Positions 43,500 through 55,321 are shown, counted from the stretch's first letter. The stretch: 64,000 nucleotides of DNA from Enoplolaimus lenunculus (GCA_030248215.1 JASANG010002634.1:186001-250000); one strand, 5' to 3'. Numbers and translations: made by a program. Notes: a model not told the origin generated them from the sequence alone.

Positions 43500-44440
43500 C
43501 GAGATTTGTGTTTAGACGAGTTAACCTATGTTTGTCACTCTAACAGGAAATAGGGCCAACTGTAAGGTCCATTTTTGGGTGCCGAAACCTTGGGCGGCAC
43601 ACTGTTCCCCATTATATTGTTAAGGTCACAAAAACGGTTTGTGTGTGTGTATGTTTTAGTTGTTTACAGTATATTTTTTATTTTAATATATTTATGTTTT
43701 TGTTGTATCTTAAATGAGTACAATAAACGGTTCAGGGCATGTCGTATGCGAGGTTCTTAAGGTCTGTTTACTAGGCTTTAGGCGTCGATATATATGTCTC
43801 ATTTCGGTTCGAAAGGATCTATGTGGGACATTGCTGTGGGTGGCTCCAGTTCGGCTCAGGGCACAAGACACACACAAACAGGGTATTAGACACTCACGGA
43901 TAATGGTCGTTGATATATCGGTATACACCCGAGGTCAATTTGAGACTCTCACACATCGGTTTCGGGAGTGTTTTGAAAGCGTTTTTGTGTATTTTTCAAT
44001 TTGTGTTATACTTTTTAGTCTTTTGTCAGCATTCGAGCGATTTCCTTTAATTTTTGTGAAATTTAGTGTTAGTTTTTCAATAAAATTGACTAATTTTACC
44101 GTTAATTTTTTGCTAATTTTTAATTGTTTTTCAAATGCTTTCACACTAATATTTCGGAACGATTTGAGTTGTTTTCGTTATTCCTGCCAGCCGGTGTTTG
44201 TGTCCAAAACAAATCGTAGGATTTTGTCTTTTATTTGGACAAACGTCGACTGGGAGGAATATTGGAAAAGATTTCTAGTTTGTTTGTGTTGTTTTGCAAC
44301 ATTTTCTCAGTTGTCTGTCGTTCCGACTCGAATCGCAGGAACCATCGATTGGTGAGATTTTTTTGGTTTCAAAGTTTATTTTCCTGGAATGCTTAATCTC
44401 GCATTCGGGTTTTAAAATGGTAAACCGTTGGTTAGCTACA
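43500..44440 (+). other. T-rich region with a 212-codon open frame
   Basis: The frame 43714-44351 runs from ATGAGTACAATAAACGG to a donor-like ATTG|GTGAGA. Its product is hydrophobic and strongly skewed by T-rich DNA (FVKFSVSFSIKLTNFTVNF), the usual sign of a chance frame. It could be a 5' exon, but no domain or partner exon is seen. Confidence 0.2.
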
Positions 44441-44526
44441 GGCTAATTTGCTTATTTAGTTATAAGCAGATCAAATTTAACAATTATTTTAAAGTAATAA
44501 TGTCAGGTTAAACATCAGACTAACAT

Positions 44527-44815
44527 TTTGCTTAGGCTTAGGCTTAGGCTTAGGTTTAGGCTTAGGCTTAGGCTTAGGCTTAGGCTTAGGTTTAGGTTTA
44601 GGCTTAGGCTTAGGCTTAGGCTTAGGCTTAGGCTTAGGCTTAGGTTTAGGCTTAGGCTTAGGCATAGGCTTAGGCTTAGGCTTAGGCTTAGGCTTAGGCT
44701 TAGGCTTAGGCTTAAGCTTAGGCTTAAGTTAGGCTTAAGCTTAGGCTTAGGCTTAGGCTTAGGCTTTGACTTAGGAATATGCTTATACTACTGTTCCGGC
44801 CCTGTTCTATACATG
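44527..44815 (+). repeat. long TTAGGC array ending in a T2 right end
   Basis: About 40 tandem TTAGGC units with TTTAGG and AAGCTTAGG variants, then GGAATATGCTTATACTACTG and CCGGCCCTGTTCTATACATG, the T2 right end. No left T2 end is present. The final GGCC is displaced by the P1 insertion. Confidence 0.85.
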
Positions 44816-45015
44816 CACTGCAAAAAATGGTGAGTAAAATTGACTCTCTCCGAAATAGGCTTTTCCTGACTACACAAACTGAGTCAAAATTCGACTCCGC
44901 CTGAGTCAAATTCGACTCAATTTGACTTTCGCGGATTTAAATTTTGACTTAGTTTGTATAGTCAGGAAAAGTCTATTTCGGAAAGAGTCAATTTGACTGA
45001 CCATTTTTTGCAGTG
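44816..45015. mobile_element. P1 MITE inserted in the last bases of T2
   Basis: CACTGCAAAAAATGGTGAGT to ACCATTTTTTGCAGTG, after ACATG and before TGGGCC, so the T2 terminus ACATGGGCC is split with TG on both sides. Confidence 0.8.
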
Positions 45016-45349
45016 TGGGCCAAAATTGACTAGTTAAACCTGCGCACTGTCAAAAAATTTATACACGATTTTAATATACACCCTCGAAATGAAATTCTGT
45101 TTACGTGTCAGCTATTTGAACCGAAGCATATATATCAATTGCGTGCGTTAAGCCATTTCTTACCCTCGCATTTCTATTATCGTCTCCGACAACTGGGGGT
45201 CGGATTTTTTTAACGGTGTGATCAAGGGAGGGTGTTTAAGTCAAGCACCACCCTTTCGATTTTAGCTCACCTTGGTAACACAAAGATATTCACGTTTCGC
45301 AATTTTGATAGAACGTAATCATATCTGAAATCAGGCTGGTTACCCCCTC

Positions 45350-45430
45350 TCCTGGTTGGCTACTTTTTACAACCAGTTTCTGGTATCTGGTTGGTTAATT
45401 TTTATAACCAGTTTCTGGTATACAAACTAC
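45350..45430. repeat. short tandem duplication
   Basis: GGTTGG(C/T)TA(C/A)TTTTTA and ACAACCAGTTTCTGGTAT(C/A) occur twice in 80 bp. Confidence 0.6.
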
Positions 45431-45631
45431 CGGATACGTGATTGGTTGTTCTGGTAGAGTGCCAGGATCGAAAATTGTCCCCCAAAGATTAATGACTTTA
45501 TTCGTTCGAAAATTTCATTTGATCGCCGAACTGAAGGTTCAATTTGTTTTGATGGGGTACGCCAGGAACCAGAGATATTCAATAGATCGCAACAATAAAA
45601 TAATTACTTTGGGAATCTTACAATTATAGCC

Positions 45632-45885
45632 GGTGGGGCGTAGGTACGGAATCTGGACCCCCCTAAATTTTGGTAAGAAGTGGTCCATCTTATAGATCTC
45701 GACGAGCTGAATTCAACGGTACCATTTTTATGGCTGCATGACCAACGGTTCAGAAGTTATGGCCCGCGAAATTGTAGTACAAACACGCACCGATTGGAAC
45801 AGGAGTTCAAGTTGTTCTGATGTGGTTCGCCATGAACCAGAGATATTCAATTGATCGCAACAATAAAATAATTACTTTCAATGAC
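45632..45885 (+). repeat. Q dispersed repeat with direct duplication
   Basis: Matches 18014-18208 (TAGATCTCGACGAGCTGAAT, GCCCGCGAAATTGTAG). The block GAACCAGAGATATTCAAT...CAACAATAAAATAATTACTT occurs at about 45567-45616 and again at 45834-45880, indicating a direct duplication of about 270 bp. Confidence 0.65.
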
Positions 45886-46164
45886 TTAGCCAGGGGGGTA
45901 CAGGTGTCAACCATCCCCTTTTGCACTTATTGTTCAGAGATTTTTTGACACGGTATCAGTTTGAAGTACAATACCCCCCTCTTCGAAATTTTTATAAACC
46001 GGATCTTCACTTTTCAAAAACTTATAAAACTGAACTCCATTTGGTAAAATTGCGTTGAAGGTAGGGTGGTGCGTAGCCACGATTTTATTTATGACGACCC
46101 AGGATGACGACCCAGGGTATCCTGTATGGGGTTGAACTCGGCACTTGGTTTTTACTTTCTTCCA

Positions 46165-46337
46165 TCCACACAAGTCCCATAGCCAGCTCACATTGTTTAG
46201 AGGGCTAAAAATTTCTAGGAGGGGCATACAATAGTTTTTGAAGAGTTACAAACAAGGTCAGAAATTATTACGGTGGCCGAAATTGTTCCAGCGGACGGCT
46301 GATCCCGCCCTGACTCCTACGTAGCTACGGACCTGAC
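46165..46337. mobile_element. F MITE
   Basis: AAGTCCCATAGCCAGCTCAC to CTACGTAGCTACGGACCTG. Confidence 0.55.
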
Positions 46338-46399
46338 CCACAGTAGTGTTAATAAAATGTGATAGAAGCCAAAACTCCTTAGTGTTTATTGTTTTTCTA

Positions 46400-46545
46400 A
46401 GACAAAGGTCAGGCTTAGGTTTAACACGCTTAGGTTTAGGTTGACGCTTAGGCTTCGGCTGCAGGTTAGGCTAATTTTTCGCCTTAGACGTAGGCTTAGG
46501 CAGAGACGTAATCTTAGGCTTAATCTTTGAGAAAAAAGTGTCTTC
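46400..46545 (+). repeat. degenerate TTAGGC block
   Basis: Scattered GCTTAGGTTTA and GCTTAGGCTTCGGC units with no terminal repeats. Confidence 0.55.
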
Positions 46546-46593
46546 GCCTTGTAAAAGGTTTGTACCGCATGAAAATAATGAAAAAACATCAAC

Positions 46594-46796
46594 CTATCCT
46601 TCGTGATATCTTTTGACCCATAAATGTTGAATTAAGTTATCCCGTTGAAAATTTTTAGCGCCACTCAAATGTGAAATTTGACCCAAAGCAATTGTTTGTG
46701 ACGTATTTCGTGCCATCGAACCTGTTGAGCTGGTAGCATTTGTCGCAAGCGACGCCGGACCGGTGGGGTAGAAGACCACTGTTGTGGAACCGGTTT
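46594..46796 (-). CDS. candidate terminal exon, unknown protein
   Basis: Minus-strand frame after a weak acceptor AATATTTAAG: TTVVFYPTGPASLATNATSS, GSMARNTSQTIALGQISHLS, NFQRDNLIQHLWVKRYHEG, then TAG. Ser/Thr-rich start and a charged end look like coding sequence; the acceptor lacks pyrimidines. It ends 30 bp from the telomere-type array. Confidence 0.35.
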
Positions 46797-46825
46797 CTTA
46801 AATATTAATAAATTTGAAACGCGCC

Positions 46826-47007
46826 AAGCCTAAGCCTAAGCCTAAGCCTAAGCCTAAGCCTAAGCCGAAGCCTAAGCCTAAGCCTAAGCCTAAGCCTAAC
46901 CCTAAGCCTAAGCCTAAGCCTAAGCCTAAGCCTAAGCCTAAGCCTAAGCCTAAGCCTAAGCCTAAGCCTAAGCCTAAGCCTAAGCCTAAGCCTAAGCCTA
47001 AGCCTAA
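46826..47007 (-). repeat. interstitial (GCCTAA)n array, telomere-type
   Basis: About 30 tandem hexamers with only two variant units (GCCGAA, ACCCTA) over 182 bp. No MITE ends are visible on either side. Its near-perfect state implies recent expansion or recent insertion. Confidence 0.92.
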
Positions 47008-47228
47008 AGTTATTACTTTGACAAGTAATTGTACCGTATTGCACCGTCATCCGTTCTCAAATTTTAAAATCTGTGTTACTGAATAGGACACACTTTGCCA
47101 AAATTCTAAGAAATATTATATTTTTAGAATCTTAAAACATTTTTTTGAAATGCTAAAAATACTACGTTTTACAGGTTATGGTTTGATATAAATTAAAATA
47201 ATCATTTCAAAACAATGGTGACCGCCGT

Positions 47229-47400
47229 TAGCTACGGTCAGGGTCGGAACAGCCATCCCCCCATACTTTTTGATTTCGTAGGCCCCTCCTTAAAGAAAGG
47301 CCCCCTAACAAGATTTAAAAAATTTTGAAAAACATTTTGGTCATTGCGAGGGGCGTCCACCTCAGAATTTTGGAAGGGCCGCACCCTAGCTTGCTCCGAC
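47229..47400. repeat. R-related repeat
   Basis: ACAGCCATCCCCCCATAC and GTCATTGCGAGGGGCGTCCA; also at 41070-41215. Confidence 0.45.
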
Positions 47401-47640
47401 ACTGGCTACCGTCTTTGCCAAGGGCGTACCGAATCAGAGGTCCGGGTTGCTCTACCAGGTACTCATTACTGCTCAGCGAACGGCATTGTATTTTTCAACT
47501 ATTTTATACCAATTCTATTTTGAGATCCAAGTGTCTGTTATCTCTGCTGTGTGCAAGTCTCGGACGGTGGGAGGGTTAATATATATTCAAAAAATAAATT
47601 TAAATGGTTGATTCTAATGTTTCAATTTGATGTTTCTATG

Positions 47641-47852
47641 CCCTGAAAAAAATGATGAGTCAAACTGACTCGCTCCGAAATAGGCTCTACGGGACTACAC
47701 AAACTGAGTAAAATTCGACTCCGCCAGAGTCAAACGTGCGACTCAGTTAGTCGAATTTGACTCTGACTGAGTCGAATTTGTCGACTCAGTTTGTGTAGTC
47801 CCGTAAAGCCTATTTCGGAGGGAGTCAATTTGACTCACCATTTTTTGCAGTG
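47641..47852. mobile_element. P1 palindromic MITE
   Basis: CCCTGAAAAAAATGATGAGT to CCATTTTTTGCAGTG, with CTACGGGACTACACAAACTG arms. Confidence 0.75.
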
Positions 47853-48086
47853 TGATCTTGAAATCGTTTTGACAAAATTCCACTATAATTTGTTATTATT
47901 TCTGAAGGTTTGGACCTTTTGGAGTCCATAAAATAGATTCGTCCAGCGGCGGTTTCTTTGTTTCCAAATTCAAACAATTCAAATTTGACACAATCATAGA
48001 CGCTTTTGGCGATATTTCTACATTTGATTTTGCTTAAAAATTTTGTATTTTCTTAGTTAAACAATTAGTTTGTTAAAAAGACTTCA

Positions 48087-48230
48087 GGCCCATGTTATTT
48101 TAAGAGGCGTAAAGGATTCTGGTGGGTTTATAAAAGAGTGGGTTTAAATTCTAGTTTACAATTCTTTGCTTAGGCTTAGGCTTGGGAATACGCTTAATAT
48201 ACTGTTACGCCGCTTAGACTAACATTGGCC
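48087..48230 (+). mobile_element. T3 MITE
   Basis: GGCCCATGTTATTTTAAGAG to GCTTAGACTAACATTGGCC; flanks AGACTTCA and AGACTTGA (8 bp). Confidence 0.75.
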
Positions 48231-48284
48231 AGACTTGATTCAAATATGTTTCATTTTCTGTATGGTTTCGGGTGCTAAATAAGC

Positions 48285-48582
48285 ACTAGGGGATCCAGAC
48301 GGACGGGGGGACGGGGGGCGTACGCCCCCCACCAGAAAGTTTTTTGTGTTAAAATGGTAAGATCTCTACCGTACAATTTTTCACCTCAGAAATTTTTTTG
48401 CAAAAAACACGTTTTTTCCTCGCAGAATTTTTTGTGACAAAATGATAAGGCCCGTACCTTACAATTTTTTGCCGTCAGAAAATTGTTTAGTGATAAAATG
48501 ATAATGACCTTACCTTACAAATTTTGCGTTTCATATCGTTTGCTAGCCAGCCTCCCGTCAGAATTTTTTGGGTCCACGTCTG
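48285..48582. mobile_element. L MITE, unexpanded
   Basis: ACTAGGGGATCCAGACGG to GGGTCCACGTCTG, flanked by a perfect 9-bp TAAATAAGC. Contains three diverged copies of the AAAATG(G/A)TAAG...CCTTACAATTTTT unit, the starting state for the array at 3808-5171. Confidence 0.8.
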
Positions 48583-48901
48583 TAAATAAGCGAAGAAGTT
48601 TTTACTTATCGCAGACCTGCGATCAGTTTATAGCTGACCACTGCGTTACATTTATTGTGCTGTAAAAATAGAAATTGTACGGCTGGAAAGCGTTTTCAGT
48701 CAAGAAGTTTCAAGTTGACTCTCGTGAATGTTTCTTGAAGCTAAAACTTGCAGTTGCTAACTTTGATACTTAAATTCATTCGGAGAACTTGCAGCTGCAA
48801 TTTATTTGATGAATATGCGCAAACAATTAATGAATATGTATGAATAGCTTTGTAAGTCGAATTCATTTATGATCATCGGCTGGACTGACAACGAACTTGG
48901 G

Positions 48902-49351
48902 TACTGTATGGACCCGAATAAGAGGCGGGGATAATAAGATGGGGGTCCCGAATTTGAGTCCAAATCAATAGGAATCCGTATCCCTAATAAGAGTCCGTAA
49001 GCGGATAGAGTCCCTAAACCCGAATTAGAGTCCATAAATGTCAATTAGCTCTAATTTTAGCGCATAAATGACTCCAGGACCAAATAATTTGAGTTCGAAA
49101 CTTTAAAGCGTATAAATTTTGAAAGTACATTCATAATTATTACGTTGTATTATCGCTCAAGCTATTGACACAAGACAAATAAACGTTTAATTCAACGGAT
49201 AATTGCAGTACGGGATATATATCAGTAGCGAAAGACGGCGGAGCGTGGGTTAAAAATAAATAACAGTCCGTTACCGACTATTACAAGGGGGGTACCGCCT
49301 GGAGAGGCCAAATAAATATCAGTCTCCCCTCTTATTCGGGTCAATACAGTA
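48902..49351. mobile_element. H MITE, full length
   Basis: TACTGTATGGACCCGAATAA to TTATTCGGGTCAATACAGTA; about 450 bp. TA is at both outer ends. Confidence 0.75.
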
Positions 49352-49464
49352 ACAAATTAAAGCCAATGCGGCAGTTAAATTTTATTGGAGGTTTCGTCAA
49401 TTTTGGTGATGCTACTTCTGGCTTTTGTTCACTCGCGTCCTATTTATGCTTAGATCTTATGATC

Positions 49465-49550
49465 AGGTATAGGGTTGCGCTAAACTTGTACGGAACCGTC
49501 CGCTACCCGTACGGCGCCGTCCGTCATATACGCTGCGGTTAAGCAGACAC
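49465..49550. repeat. K repeat, short copy
   Basis: GGGTTGCGCTAAACTTGTAC, ACCCGTACGGCGCCGTCC. Confidence 0.5.
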
Positions 49551-49638
49551 TAAAGGTATCAAGTACATCGAATGCCTAGTATTTTATGTTAATTTTCCTC
49601 GTATTTGCTCTCTGGCCATGTTATAAAAGTAGACAACT

Positions 49639-49785
49639 TTAAAGAATTAAAATTAGTTTCGTTAATTTTGCCCGTTTCAGAGTTGTTTGCGAATTTGTAC
49701 TGCAAAATGATTCGTACAATACTTTTCCGTATTTAAATTTTTGATTTTTGGTCGCCGTGCCTTGGATCAGTAGCTGGCGATAGGT
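49639..49785 (-). CDS. candidate terminal exon, unknown protein
   Basis: Minus-strand acceptor CGAAAAAATTACAG, phase 0, then 48 codons (TYRQLLIQGTATKNQKFKYG, KVLYESFCSTNSQTTLKRAK) and TAA. Basic, no domain recognised. The frame also continues upstream without a stop, so the acceptor is not certain. Confidence 0.33.
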   Translation of the reverse strand, partial: TYRQLLIQGTATKNQKFKYGKVLYESFCSTNSQTTLKRAKLTKLILIL

Positions 49786-50026
49786 CTGTAATTTTTTCGA
49801 CCCGGGCGAGGAAACGTCGGTGCGGATACTAAGGCCGAGATCCATGGTACTTTCGGTCCGTCCAAATTTCTGGTGGATGTCAAAAATGCATCCTGTGATT
49901 TTAGACGTAATTTTTAGTTTGGGCTTAGGTTTATGTTCACACAATTTTTTCGACGCTTTTGGCTTACACTTTCCGAACATGCTTAATCTACTGTTACAGT
50001 CCTCTGGTTCAGGTGTACGTAAGTCT

Positions 50027-50299
50027 GGCCAGTGTTACTTTTAGGGCCGTCCCAGTTTGTGGTGGGTCTGTAAAAAAGTAGGCGTACATTCTAGACTACA
50101 TTTTTTGCTTCGGCTTCGGCTTAGGTTTAGGATTACGAATACGCTTTTGCAACGCTTAGGCTTAGGCTTAGGCTTAGGCTTAGGCTTAGGCTTAGGCTTA
50201 GACTTAGGCTTAGGAATACGCTTTTGCAACGGTTAGGCTTAGGCTTAAACTTAGGAGTACGCTTATTCTACTGTTACGGCCCTAAAAATAACATTGACC
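50027..50299 (+). mobile_element. T3 MITE
   Basis: GGCCAGTGTTACTTTTAGGG to CCCTAAAAATAACATTGACC; flanks GTAAGTCT and ATAAGTCA. The core has two TTAGGC blocks separated by AATACGCTTTTGCAACG. Confidence 0.75.
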
Positions 50300-50799
50300 A
50301 TAAGTCAAATACTAAACAAGTGTTCAGAAAGGGCATGCATCCCCACGCTAGCCGTGTTCTGATTAAACTTTGCGATGTAATTGGTGCATCTGAAGTCCAC
50401 AATGTTATTTCTAATCAAGTTGATGATAACGATGGCATAGATACAAAATAGTTCAAAAAACGTTGCGCTTTTGGTGTAATGGTTAAACCTTGCAGTAGCA
50501 ATCACTTTGGTAAAAGCGCTCGTTTAACGTAACATTTCACAGCGCAAAAAATGTTCTACCCCGTTGAAAAGTTGTGGATCCGCCACGGTCGCTATTTGGT
50601 GCACTGGGGGGAATGCCATGATTTTCCGGTGGGGGGAAGATAGTTTTTGTGTTCCGCAATTTTGCAGTTTTAATGCTGGTTTTAAGCAAGGTTTATGGTG
50701 CTAGAAGATTGACCATTTGCAACAAAAAGCGTAAATATTTTAAATTCAGATTGTTATCTTGCCATATTTATCACTTATTTGGTTTAAGAAACGCATTTT

Positions 50800-51000
50800 G
50801 GCACATATATAGAACTGGGCCGGAATAGTAATTTAAGCATATTCCTAAGCCAAAGCCTAAACCTACGCCTAACCGAAAGGTTGAGCCTATTACTAAGCCT
50901 AAGCCTAAGCCTAAGCCTAAGGAAAAAATTTAGTCTAAAGCTTAACCTGACTATTACAGCCCCGCCAGAAACCGATACGGTCTTATTCTACACATGGGCC
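50800..51000 (-). mobile_element. T2 MITE just upstream of the BEN/polyQ gene
   Basis: GGCACATATATAGAACTGGG to CTTATTCTACACATGGGCC; flanks CGCATTTT and AACATTTT. GCCTAA core. Confidence 0.75.
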
Positions 51001-51103
51001 AACATTTTGAGTTTCATAAGAACCTTTTGCATCGCGAAATCATTTAGCAGGGCACGGCCGATGGAGAGAATACATCCTTATCTGCCTGGAATCGCCACTG
51101 CTG

Positions 51104-51548
51104 ATGATAAGCGCACGGCTAACAACACGTCAACAATGTTCTTGTAAGACGTGTTCAATTTCAGGGTATTCAATTAATGTAAGACGAACACCAAGCGTTC
51201 ATGACTCGGTTTCCAGCCGCCGACGTTGCGTAAAATCAAACCGCCAGGGCCCGAGTCGAATTCAGATACTTACCCACTCGATAACTCCACTGAAACATTG
51301 CTCGACACCGCATGCGCAATGCTTGACAACCTCGAACGCTTTTTCTGTACGTCAACTTAACCACTCAGCTATACGGTCGCCACATTTCGATGCGATTCGT
51401 GCACAACGCACTGATCGCAGCGAAATGCAACACAATATGCAATCTCATCTTCTCGATCAAAGCCAACGCTACTATGGCTATAACACATCGCCACGTGACA
51501 CAATACAACTACAACAACAAAAACAACAACAACAACAACAGCATCAGC

Positions 51549-51603
<55 letters not shown>

Positions 51604-52178
51604 GCAACAGCAACAACAGCAACAGCAACATCAACACAAGCATCGCCTAAAACATATTCAAACCGATCCGTCGATGATGGTTGTCGGCGGCAATGACGGA
51701 GGCGGCGTCGAGAACAAAGACTGCGACACCGGTTCCGCCGTATCTTTTGATGTCGCCGCCTCCAACACACGCCGCGACGACCGCCGTGGCAACGGTGACG
51801 GTGGAGACGGCGATCACGATGACGTGTTGTTATTTGGCGATATTTACAAAAGTTCACCGTCAACAACAACAACGCATCGCCGGTATTCACCGAGTCGCGG
51901 CGACGTGGTGGAACATCGTCGGCCACAAGACGCTGTCGAGGAAAGATTGCCGAATGTTTCACCGACGTCACGGCGACAAGATCACTTTGGCGGTCGAGGG
52001 TGGAATTTTGAACCGAGACAGCAGGCAGCCGACCAGCAGATCCACGTAGTCGATGGTCGTGTGGTGGCATCCCAACAGAAGACGTTTGGCAGCACCAATC
52101 CGTTTTCACTTGAACCGAACAGTGGTGCTAGTGAGCAACAGCTGAAACAACAACAACAACAACAACACCAACAACAAC

Positions 52179-52224
<46 letters not shown>

Positions 52225-52234
52225 CCAACAACAC

Positions 52235-52266
<32 letters not shown>

Positions 52267-54726
52267 CCAACAACAACATCAATTGCTATGGCCTCAATAT
52301 TTAATAAATCTTCCACCGTACGGGCAAACTCAAAATTTTAATCTGGGTACACCTACCATCTATAACGAGAATATCCAAGAAATTTCAAGCGGCTTTCTTC
52401 ATGCTCCTTTACCCCATTCGAATATTTCTCCCCATTCACAACCGATACCAGACGAGTTTTCGATACCCTTTGCCGCATACGCGGCTACGCCTCATCCACC
52501 GTCTATGGACGCTGTCCCACTCGGAGTGTCGGGACGCCTTCGTTGTACGAATCAAAATTGTCTCGATTGTGCAAGTGAGTTTCAGCCAGCGGCATCTTGG
52601 TTTCGACACCAACCATTACAAACGAAAAGCTATTTTTACGTTCATGGAAACCCGACGCCTGGAACAATTAGCCAAGTGAGACCTTTAAGCCAGATTTGTG
52701 TTGCTACTGCGAGCCATGTAAGCGATGATGTTACCAACACGCAACCTCATTCGCTGCCGTCAAAATACTACGGTGCGACGACTGACCAATCTGGTCAAGT
52801 TTACGGTAGAGCGTCAGCCAATCAGATTGCAGCAAACGCGCCTAGTAGTAGTAGCTCACAGCGTGGTCCAGTGTCACCAATCCAGCATTTGCTCGAAACT
52901 GACAGTAGCCCTGTTGATATTGGTGCAGAACCGTCTACGATGTTTTCGATTGATTCCGCGCCAGGTCATCCGGAAATCAATGTTGATAAGTCAAACAAAG
53001 TTAATCTGCAGCAAAAGTCTTTCATTGGTACCGACCTTTCATTACAACGCCAACAACAACAACAACGTCGTGGGGATCGACAGTCTACTGCTCCACCCTT
53101 CAGGGCTGCGGCGGCGGCACCCCAGACAGTAGACGCCAAGACTCACACCGAGCAATCTTCACCTCAAACACAACCAAAACCTATTCGATCGCAGTATTCC
53201 AGTAAATCCGAGCTTCCATGCTGGCCCACAAATATTGTCATCGCCACGTCCGCCCCTGTAGGATCGTTCGTGCCAGGAACTTGGTCTGCGTATAGCGAGC
53301 TATTGCCGAGTTTTGCCAGCCATGAATTTCAGCAATCGGATTTTACCACGGGACCTGATCCTATTCCTGATAAACACGCGTTGCCACCCGATTCAAGTTT
53401 TTCTTCAAATTCTGTCTCGGTTCCGCTGGTCGCCGCATCTGGAAATGAATCGGAACAGTTTTCGCAGTATTCTCGCGCTTTGCAACAGCTGTCGCTCGCC
53501 GACGGCGCTCAGATGCCGCTGTATGTGGAAAAAAATCAATATCATCATCATCATCAACAACAACAACACCAACAACAACAACAACACCACCACCAACAAC
53601 ACCAACAACAACAACACCACCAACTGCATCGGCCATACCAAGTAATCACGGATACAATCGTTGATCGTTCGCCAACAACAACAATAAAAGCAGAAACAAC
53701 ACAAATAACAACACAAACAACCAGAACAGCAATAACAACAACAACAGCAGCAGCAACACAACAGTCGCAACGGATTCTAACAACAGTCGAAGTCCATCAT
53801 CGCGCGTTGCTCGAAAAACGACGAGCTGAATTTTTCGCTGCTGCAACTTCTGGACGCCCAGCAACCAATTATGGTGATTTATTTACATCCGCAACAACTG
53901 CAAAATCAACAACAACCGCAACAACAACAACAACAACACGACTTATTGGGCTTGGACCGTCACCAAAAACCATCGTTGGATCGCTTGGCAACAGCGGCGG
54001 TGGCGGCGGCGTCGGTGACGATGGCGGTGGTCGATCTGGTGTGATTCGATATATCGACGACACGTCGACTTCACCATCAGGACCACCGCCTTCGGGACCG
54101 CTATCGCAGCCGCCGCCACCACCGTTATCTCTGCCGTCGCGACCGATGTTCGGCCGTCGCGCGTCAACTTCTCATATGGATCAAGACGCTTTATCGCCAT
54201 CGTCGTCTGGTGGTGGTGGCGCTGGCGGCAGCGGCGTATTCGTTCCCGACGGCGGCGGTTCTTTACGGCAGACAGCGACGACGATGCAGACAGACATCGG
54301 CGCCGCGGCCACCGGTCCGTATGCACGGCCGCATACGAGTCTGGGTGGTAGACTGTCGTTTCGAGGCGAGTTTCGATCGCGGCCGACAACACCGGAAATG
54401 CTATCGGCGACAGATTCAGCGCCAGAAGACGGATTTATTATTGGATTTGTGGGCGGCCTCGGTGGCGGACCGGGCTCTATTTCTAGCTGTGGCGGCGGTG
54501 GTGACGCGAGAATCCCTGGCGATGTGTTGCGGAAAGCGTGGATCACGGCGTCGACGCAAATGCGATCGCCGCGGTTTCATGTAATCTTTGCGACGACGCT
54601 AGCGAAAGCGATATTCACTCAAGATGAGCTTGCTGCCGGATGGAGTGGAGTGGACCAGCAACAACAACAGCAACAAAAACAACAACAACAACACCAACAG
54701 CAGCAGCAGCAGCAACAACAACAACC

Positions 54727-54808
<82 letters not shown>

Positions 54809-55267
54809 CGCCTAAACGTAGACTGGGATGCTGTTCTTGGAGGCGGTACTGGATGGACCAGCGGCGGCGGAGGTGGAAATCCAGGAATCACAGGCGCCGA
54901 ATCAAATTCAGCAATTTCTTCCGCATCTGGCAGTGCGTTTAGTATCGACAGTGCAACCGGGGCTGAAAAAGGACCACCAACACAAATCGGCTTAGACGAA
55001 GCGAGACTTCTTGCAATACATCGAGCAGTCGCCAAATATTTAGGCTGGGATCAACCTGCGACGGCAGCAGCCGCAGGCACGGCGGCCAAAAGTGGCTGGC
55101 CTGGACGGCCGGGTGGCCCGCGGATGGCCGGGCCGTTATCAAGAGCTGAATGGGTTTCAAAGATGAGAGATATTGATTCAGCTATAGATGCTCTATGCAC
55201 TGATGCGAAAAGAAAACGTACACGAACTTCTGTTACACCCCCGCGATTTCAAAAGCAATACTTGTAA
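51104..55267 (+). CDS. Gln/His-rich protein with a split BEN-like domain
   Basis: One frame of 1387 codons, stop TAA followed by TAG. A good acceptor (GTTCAATTTCAG) at 51163-51164 suggests this exon really begins at 51165, with earlier exons unknown. Gln/His tracts lie at about residues 136-182, 345-394, 813-843 and 1182-1237; Gly/Ser/Pro-rich stretches lie between. Residues about 1140-1180 ([20 protein letters not shown]) resemble the first half of a BEN domain, and about 1300-1370 ([44 protein letters not shown]) the second half; the fourth Gln tract and a Gly/Ser stretch separate them. BEN domains bind DNA and partners in chromatin and transcription factors, so a nuclear regulator is inferred. 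A Cys pair lies at NQNCLDC. Three AT-rich tracts follow the stop. Assignment rests on motif pattern only. Confidence 0.75.
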
Positions 55268-55271
55268 TAGC

Positions 55272-55321
<50 letters not shown>

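Noticed and set aside
43500-44440. Terminal-repeat-like region with AATAAA and a 212-codon frame
   Set aside because: Considered as a long terminal repeat, but no paired repeat, primer-binding site or coding region of such an element is visible in the window.
44528-44833. RLRLRL frame, and KPKPKP at 46814-47086
   Set aside because: Translations of TTAGGC/GCCTAA hexamer arrays.
51369-52109. Minus-strand frames of poly-Val/Leu within the BEN/polyQ gene, also at 54181-55035
   Set aside because: Shadows of CAA repeats; the 4.1-kb plus-strand frame is the continuous one.
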